A stretch of 5,963 nucleotides of DNA from Desulfobacteraceae bacterium (GTDB taxonomy: Bacteria; Desulfobacterota; Desulfobulbia; Desulfobulbales; Desulfobulbaceae): contig JALHJD010000189.1 of assembly GCA_022837185.1 (NCBI GenBank), forward strand, positions 1 through 5,963, given 5' to 3'. Positions 5,528 to 5,963 of the stretch are shown here, in pieces. Each line of letters begins with the position of its first letter. Position 1 is the first letter of the stretch. The notes under the pieces were generated by a model that searched no databases, was not told where the DNA came from, and saw only the letters and a list, made by a program, of their open reading frames with translations. Both the position numbers and the translations under genes were made by a program.

Positions 5528-5963
5528 ATGAAGTTCATACAACGATCGCTGATGGGCATGGGCATGCTCATGCTGTGCACGGGGGGCGCTGTCGCTGATG
5601 ACGGGGAGATGTTCCGCAAAAATGTCTCCAGCACGCCGGACCTGGAGACGGAGTTTGCGGCCATCCGCATGCTGCCGCTCTATGTGCCGGCGCAGACCTC
5701 GGGTGAAACCCTGCTGACGGAAGGCATCGATTACATCAAAGCAGATGGAACTATCGCAGAAAACCGCCTGTTGGCCCGACCGCTGATCACCCACTACACC
5801 GACGGGCACGTGGAGGGCATCGATGAGGAGGGCTACGGCGGCTTCCCGGGCCACGGTAAGCGTGACGCTTACGGAGCGGTCAGCCTTGACGACGGCGCCA
5901 CCTGGAAGCGCACCAACCTCTCCAAATCCGCGGAACTGTCGTCCATCAAGATAAAGGTGGGGA
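5528..5963 (+). CDS. exported Asp-box propeller protein, paralogue of the upstream gene (3' end missing)
   Basis: The first 145 codons of a gene that runs off the right edge. Residues 1-23 are a Sec signal peptide (MKFIQR, a Met/Leu-rich core, cleavage after AVA). C17 is preceded by Leu, so it is not a good lipobox. The mature protein begins almost at once with MFRKN (28-32), which matches MFRKN at 352-356 of the 1297-residue protein upstream. Colinear similarity continues through a xxPxxVPA segment, GIDY, RPL and an Asp-box, where GAVSLDDGATWKRTNLSKS agrees with its counterpart at 14 of 19 positions. So it is a paralogue of the propeller part without the ~320-residue N-terminal domain, and it probably adopts the same fold. 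It is separated from the upstream gene by 201 bases with two strong stem-loops. Its ribosome binding site may be masked by RNA pairing. Function unknown; co-expression with its neighbour is likely but not shown. Confidence 0.85.
   Translation, partial: MKFIQRSLMGMGMLMLCTGGAVADDGEMFRKNVSSTPDLETEFAAIRMLPLYVPAQTSGETLLTEGIDYIKADGTIAENRLLARPLITHYTDGHVEGIDEEGYGGFPGHGKRDAYGAVSLDDGATWKRTNLSKSAELSSIKIKVG

Noticed and set aside
5528..5600. Lipoprotein signal in the second exported protein (Cys at residue 17).
   Set aside because: The residue before Cys is Leu, not Gly/Ala/Ser, and a better signal peptidase I site (AVA) follows.

Overview
The window reads as chromosomal DNA of a Gram-negative bacterium with moderately GC-rich genes. 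All four recognisable genes lie on the + strand. Classical Sec signal peptides, a PilZ domain protein, a CsgD-like LuxR-type regulator and large exported propeller proteins suggest a proteobacterium or a relative. A Geobacter/Desulfuromonas-type organism is plausible, but the sequence does not prove it. There is no rRNA, tRNA, transposase, CRISPR or phage gene.

Layout: (1) 2-568, the 3' part of a LuxR-family regulator whose receiver-like half and helix-turn-helix half both resemble CsgD; its 5' end lies beyond the left edge. (2) 569-865, a spacer with several small hairpins, a 14-base inverted repeat and a good sigma70-type promoter. (3) 866-1195, a stand-alone PilZ protein with both c-di-GMP-binding motifs. 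(4) 1196-1432, a leader with two terminator-like hairpins and alternative pairings, ending in a strong ribosome binding site. (5) 1433-5326, a very large exported protein (1297 aa): signal peptide, a ~320-residue N-terminal domain, then a sialidase-like beta-propeller with Asp-boxes. (6) 5327-5527, a spacer with two long stem-loops; the apical loop of the second is complementary over 11 bases to the region overlapping the next gene's ribosome binding site. (7) 5528 to the right edge, the start of a second exported protein, paralogous to the propeller part of the first but without its N-terminal domain.

Working model (inference): a CsgD-like regulator and a c-di-GMP receptor sit next to a tandem pair of secreted or surface propeller proteins, which would fit control of an extracellular matrix or cell-surface structure. 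The 200-300 base spacers mean the genes need not form one operon. The spacers are rich in potential RNA structure, so control after transcription starts is plausible for both large genes. The substrate or binding partner of the propeller proteins cannot be read from the sequence.
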